Origin: Bifidobacterium breve
Lineage (GTDB): Bacteria; Actinomycetota; Actinomycetes; S36-B12
Direction of reading: 5' to 3'
DNA: 8,961 nucleotides
Assembly: GCA_945885645.1 (NCBI GenBank)
Contig: CAMCYV010000050.1
Coordinates: 1 to 8,961, forward strand
In this document: in pieces, positions 6,667 to 8,961 of the stretch
Layout of the letters: each line of letters begins with the position of its first letter
Position numbering within the stretch: position 1 is the stretch's first letter
Made by a program: the position numbers and the translations under genes
The notes under the pieces: generated by a model
Databases searched by the model: none
What the model saw: only the letters and a program-made list of their open reading frames with translations
What the model was told of the DNA's origin: nothing

Positions 6667-6699
6667 TTAAATTAGTGATCTGTTCTGATCATAGATTAA
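6667..6699. repeat. Imperfect A/T-rich palindrome at the potC stop
   Basis: The core TGATC (6676-6680), 6-nt spacer, GATCA (6687-6691) is flanked by further matching bases out to TTAA at both ends. The arms are 14 and 13 nt, with two mismatches and one unpaired G. The right arm contains the potC TAA stop. It could protect the 3-prime end of potABC mRNA, act as a weak terminator, or be an operator for the downstream oxidase operon. No T-tract of note follows. The rest of the 119-bp gap holds no clear promoter: TACGTT at about 6594-6599 (minus strand) fits TANNNT but lacks a good -35. Confidence 0.4.
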
Positions 6700-7538
6700 C
6701 TCTTAGGAAGAAACGCGTCAATGTTAATCGCGTTTTGAGAAATGTCGTTTTCTAAAGCCTTACGCCTCCGACTCGCCACAAACTGGCTGAGTAGGACTAT
6801 TAACAAAGCGATCACAAACACTAAAGTCGCCAAAGCATTGACCTGCACGGGGATCCCTCGTTGAGCGGCCCCCCAGATGTAAATTGGGAACGTTACGACG
6901 GTTCCCGCGTTGAAGAAACTAATTATGAAATCGTCGAATGAGAGTGAAAAGCCCAACAGCGCCGCGCCGGCTATGCCAGGGGCCACGAGCGGGAGGGTGA
7001 CATAACGAAATGTAGCCCGGGGTCCCGCATAGAGGTCCCGGGCCGCTTCCTCAAGCCGTGGGTCCATTCCCTGCAAACGAGCCTTCACTGTTACCACAAC
7101 GAAGGAAATTGTGAACATGATGTGCGCAATAATGATGGTGAGTTCGCCCAGCGGGAAACGCAAGTTGAGGAATAAAGCAAGAAGGCTAGCTCCCATGACT
7201 ACTTCTGGTGTGGTCATAGGCAGAAAAATAAGGAGATTCGTTGATGAACGTCCGCGGAACCGGTACCGAACGAGGGCGAACGCAATCATAGTTCCCAACA
7301 CGGTAGCGATCAGGGTCGAAATGATGCCAATCCGAATGCTGATCATGAATGAATCGCAAACACCCGGCACACCGCAAATATTGGTCCAACCATCCAATGA
7401 GAACGTATTCCAACTGGTGTTGTATTTACCTTCAGGTTTATTGAAACTCAACACAGCTACGACAGCAATTGGTACGAACAAATAAACCAAAACCATGGCT
7501 GCAACAACACCGAGCAAGTGACGACGAATCCAGCGCAT
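6696..7538 (-). CDS. potC: Spermidine/putrescine-type ABC transporter permease, PotC-like
   Basis: Inner-membrane permease of 280 residues, about the length of PotC (264 in E. coli). A first helix at 10-31 is followed by an extracytoplasmic loop containing FSLDGWTNICGVPGVC, then helices near 65-90, 100-124, 130-150, 185-208 and 232-253. The EAA motif that contacts the ATPase is EEAARDLYAGPRATFRYVTLPLVAPG (163-188). FSLSFDDFIISFF (197-209) is a hallmark of PotC and related polyamine permeases. Two Cys in the first loop (55 and 61) could form a disulfide. The ATG at 7538 overlaps the potB stop by one base (TAATG), and GGAGGA (7553-7548) lies 9 nt upstream, so translation is coupled. It is the last gene of potABC seen here. 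Polyamine specificity is inferred from family and neighbours; related permeases move other small cations. Confidence 0.92.
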   Translation of the reverse strand: MRWIRRHLLGVVAAMVLVYLFVPIAVVAVLSFNKPEGKYNTSWNTFSLDGWTNICGVPGVCDSFMISIRIGIISTLIATVLGTMIAFALVRYRFRGRSSTNLLIFLPMTTPEVVMGASLLALFLNLRFPLGELTIIIAHIMFTISFVVVTVKARLQGMDPRLEEAARDLYAGPRATFRYVTLPLVAPGIAGAALLGFSLSFDDFIISFFNAGTVVTFPIYIWGAAQRGIPVQVNALATLVFVIALLIVLLSQFVASRRRKALENDISQNAINIDAFLPKS

Positions 7539-8428
7539 TAAACCAAATCCTCCGTTCCGGCTCTACGGATATATGTGAATACCAATACCAGGATCGCCGC
7601 CATCAATACAAAAGAGAGTGCACTTGCCGTGGGGTAATCACGGAACTCAATGAAGTTGGTCTGGATCACGTTACCGATCATGCGGTTTTGGGTGGAGCCC
7701 AATAATTCAGCGTTGATGTAGTCACCCGTTGCGGGAATAAACGTCAACAAAGTTCCGGCAACCACTCCCGGCAGAGAGAGCGGCCAGGTGACTTTGCGGA
7801 ATGTTGTAAATGCAGAGGCATAGAGGTCATTGGACGCCTCGATCAAGCGTGGATCAATTTTCTCAAGAGCCGCATACAGCGGCAAGATCATAAATGGCAA
7901 AAAGTTGTACGTTAGTCCGGCTACAACGGCAAATCCCGTGTTGAGAATTCGATCATCGGGTAACAAATGCAAAAAATTAAAAAATGATGTGATGAACCCT
8001 TCGTCCGCGAGGATTGTTTTCCAGGCGTAGGTTCGCAGCAGGAAAGAAGCAAACGAGGGAGCGATAACAAGTACCAGCATGAGTGCACGCCAACGACCGG
8101 CTTTGAAAGCAATGAAATAGGCCAGGGGGTAGGCAATGATTAGCGCGAACCCAGTGGCAATTCCAGCGTAAACAAATGAGCGAAGGAATTGCGGCCAGTA
8201 TTCCAATAACGCATCGGAGTAGTTACTAATTTGAAAAGCTGGAACGTACTGTCCCGATTGTCCCGCAACGGGGGCCTGCAAACTGGTCAAGAACAACGTA
8301 ACAAACGGAATGGCAAAAAAGATGGCTAGCCAAGTCATACCAGGAAGCAATAGCAAATAACCGGTTCGAGACTTTCTTTGAGCGACCACAACACCCGTGG
8401 CTTTTGTTGAAGGGAGGACCGCGGCCAC
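7538..8428 (-). CDS. potB: Spermidine/putrescine-type ABC transporter permease, PotB-like
   Basis: Inner-membrane permease of 296 residues, partner of the PotC-like protein. After a basic N-terminus, GYLLLLPGMTWLAIFFAIPF (23-42) forms the first helix. Others lie near 85-108, 114-132, 162-187, 218-232 and 268-287. APSFASFLLRTYAWKTIL (123-140), with the L-R-T-Y-A-W core, is characteristic of PotB. The EAA-like motif is EASNDLYASAFTTFRKVTWPLSLPG (197-221), with Ala204 where Gly is common. GDYINAELLG (235-244) matches the G-D-Y/F block of PotB permeases. The start is GTG at 8428, with AGGAG (8440-8436) 7 nt upstream and inside the end of potA; only 2 bp separate the potA stop from this start. Together with PotC it forms the channel driven by the PotA ATPase. 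Confidence 0.93.
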   Translation of the reverse strand: MAAVLPSTKATGVVVAQRKSRTGYLLLLPGMTWLAIFFAIPFVTLFLTSLQAPVAGQSGQYVPAFQISNYSDALLEYWPQFLRSFVYAGIATGFALIIAYPLAYFIAFKAGRWRALMLVLVIAPSFASFLLRTYAWKTILADEGFITSFFNFLHLLPDDRILNTGFAVVAGLTYNFLPFMILPLYAALEKIDPRLIEASNDLYASAFTTFRKVTWPLSLPGVVAGTLLTFIPATGDYINAELLGSTQNRMIGNVIQTNFIEFRDYPTASALSFVLMAAILVLVFTYIRRAGTEDLV

Positions 8429-8430
8429 GT

Positions 8431-8961
8431 TTAGGCTCCTGCTGCCATCGCCTGCGCCGTGGTTGCCAAGAGAGTTTCCCCACCGGCAAGCCCGAAGGTG
8501 TGCTCGGGCGCCCAGTGAATCAACACTCGATCACCCACACTAGACCGGTCTCCAACGATCACATTCTGCTCAAACACCGTGATGTTTTGGGCCCACGGCA
8601 GCGTGATCAAATATTGAGTTGACACACCTGCATAGGAAACGTCAACAACTGTACCTTCAAGGGAGTTGTTGCCGACCGGAATCTTCTCACGGTCATGCAG
8701 ATCGAGAACCGTCATTTTTTCGGGACGGATACCTACAATTATTTCATCACCCGTTGCTGAGTTGCGTTGTGCTGGAACCAAGAATTTAGTTCCATTGGCC
8801 ATCACTTCCAGCATGTGTGAATCACTCTTCATGCGAGTGCCTGCAAATAAATTGGACTGTCCCAAAAAGTTTGCAACGAAAACCGTCTTCGGTAATTCAT
8901 AGATCGAAGCCGGGTCACCAAGTTGCTCAATCCGACCTGCGTTCATGACAGCGATCGTGTC
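8431..8961 (-). CDS. potA: ABC transporter ATPase, PotA-like, C-terminal part (cut at window edge)
   Basis: The frame is open to the right edge and gives 176 residues, beginning DTIAVMNAGRIEQLGDP. This is the stretch just after the H-loop of polyamine/iron-type ABC ATPases (usual context S-D-R-I-A-V-M-x-x-G). The internal Met encoded at 8946 is not a start. After YELPKTVFVANFLGQSN, the regulatory TOBE_2 domain follows, with IVGIRPEKMTV (75-85 of the fragment) and two beta-rich repeats ending HTFGL. Walker A, Q-loop, signature and Walker B lie outside the window, so activity cannot be judged. It is first in potABC among the genes seen, and its stop is 2 bp before potB. The TOBE region matches PotA, but CysA, UgpC or FbpC-type ATPases have similar tails; the adjacent PotB and PotC support a polyamine role. 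Confidence 0.9.
   Translation of the reverse strand, partial: DTIAVMNAGRIEQLGDPASIYELPKTVFVANFLGQSNLFAGTRMKSDSHMLEVMANGTKFLVPAQRNSATGDEIIVGIRPEKMTVLDLHDREKIPVGNNSLEGTVVDVSYAGVSTQYLITLPWAQNITVFEQNVIVGDRSSVGDRVLIHWAPEHTFGLAGGETLLATTAQAMAAGA

Noticed and set aside
1..8961. CRISPR array, tRNA or rRNA gene, insertion sequence
   Set aside because: No regularly spaced direct repeats, cloverleaf-like segments, transposase motifs or target-site duplications were seen. The genes fill nearly the whole window; the longest gap is 119 bp.

Overview
The window reads as chromosomal DNA of an actinobacterium (Actinomycetota) of intermediate G+C (about half, by eye). The main clue is the gene order dxr, rseP/rip1-like site-2 protease, ispG, which is typical of Actinobacteria. 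The protease has the actinobacterial form, with an N-terminal HEVGH and a Cys-containing insert ahead of the PDZ core. The mix of ATG, GTG and TTG starts and a probable leaderless start for dxr fit the same group. Species-level placement is not possible from this sequence; a planktonic freshwater or marine lineage is only a guess from the moderate G+C and tight packing.

Left part (1-2663, minus strand): an isoprenoid and membrane-proteolysis cluster read right to left. It contains dxr (first committed MEP-pathway step), an M50 intramembrane protease, and the first 17 complete codons of ispG (a later MEP step), which runs off the left edge. The gaps are 22 and 23 bp, as expected for one operon. 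The dxr start has no Shine-Dalgarno sequence, a TANNNT box at leaderless distance, and a perfect 9-bp inverted repeat containing the GTG.

Middle and right part (2759-8961): a polyamine or guanidino-compound uptake and catabolism locus. gabT (GABA aminotransferase, plus strand) is divergent from dxr and convergent with an agmatinase-family ureohydrolase. That ureohydrolase is co-transcribed with, and downstream of, a PuuB-like FAD amine oxidase. Upstream on the same strand lies a spermidine/putrescine-type ABC transporter potA-potB-potC, tightly packed and cut at the right edge within potA. A plausible joint role is import of a polyamine or guanidino compound by PotABC, release of urea by the ureohydrolase, oxidation of an amine by the FAD enzyme, and entry of the resulting C4 amino acid into central metabolism through GabT. 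The usual partners (substrate-binding protein PotD, gamma-glutamylputrescine synthetase, aldehyde dehydrogenases) are not in the window.

No RNA gene, mobile element or CRISPR array was seen. The less ordinary signals are a perfect 11-bp hairpin inside the FAD oxidase gene, the hairpin over the dxr start codon, an imperfect palindrome at the potC stop, and an unusual Gln in the substrate loop of the ureohydrolase. I see good genes from known families but no clearly new biological system.
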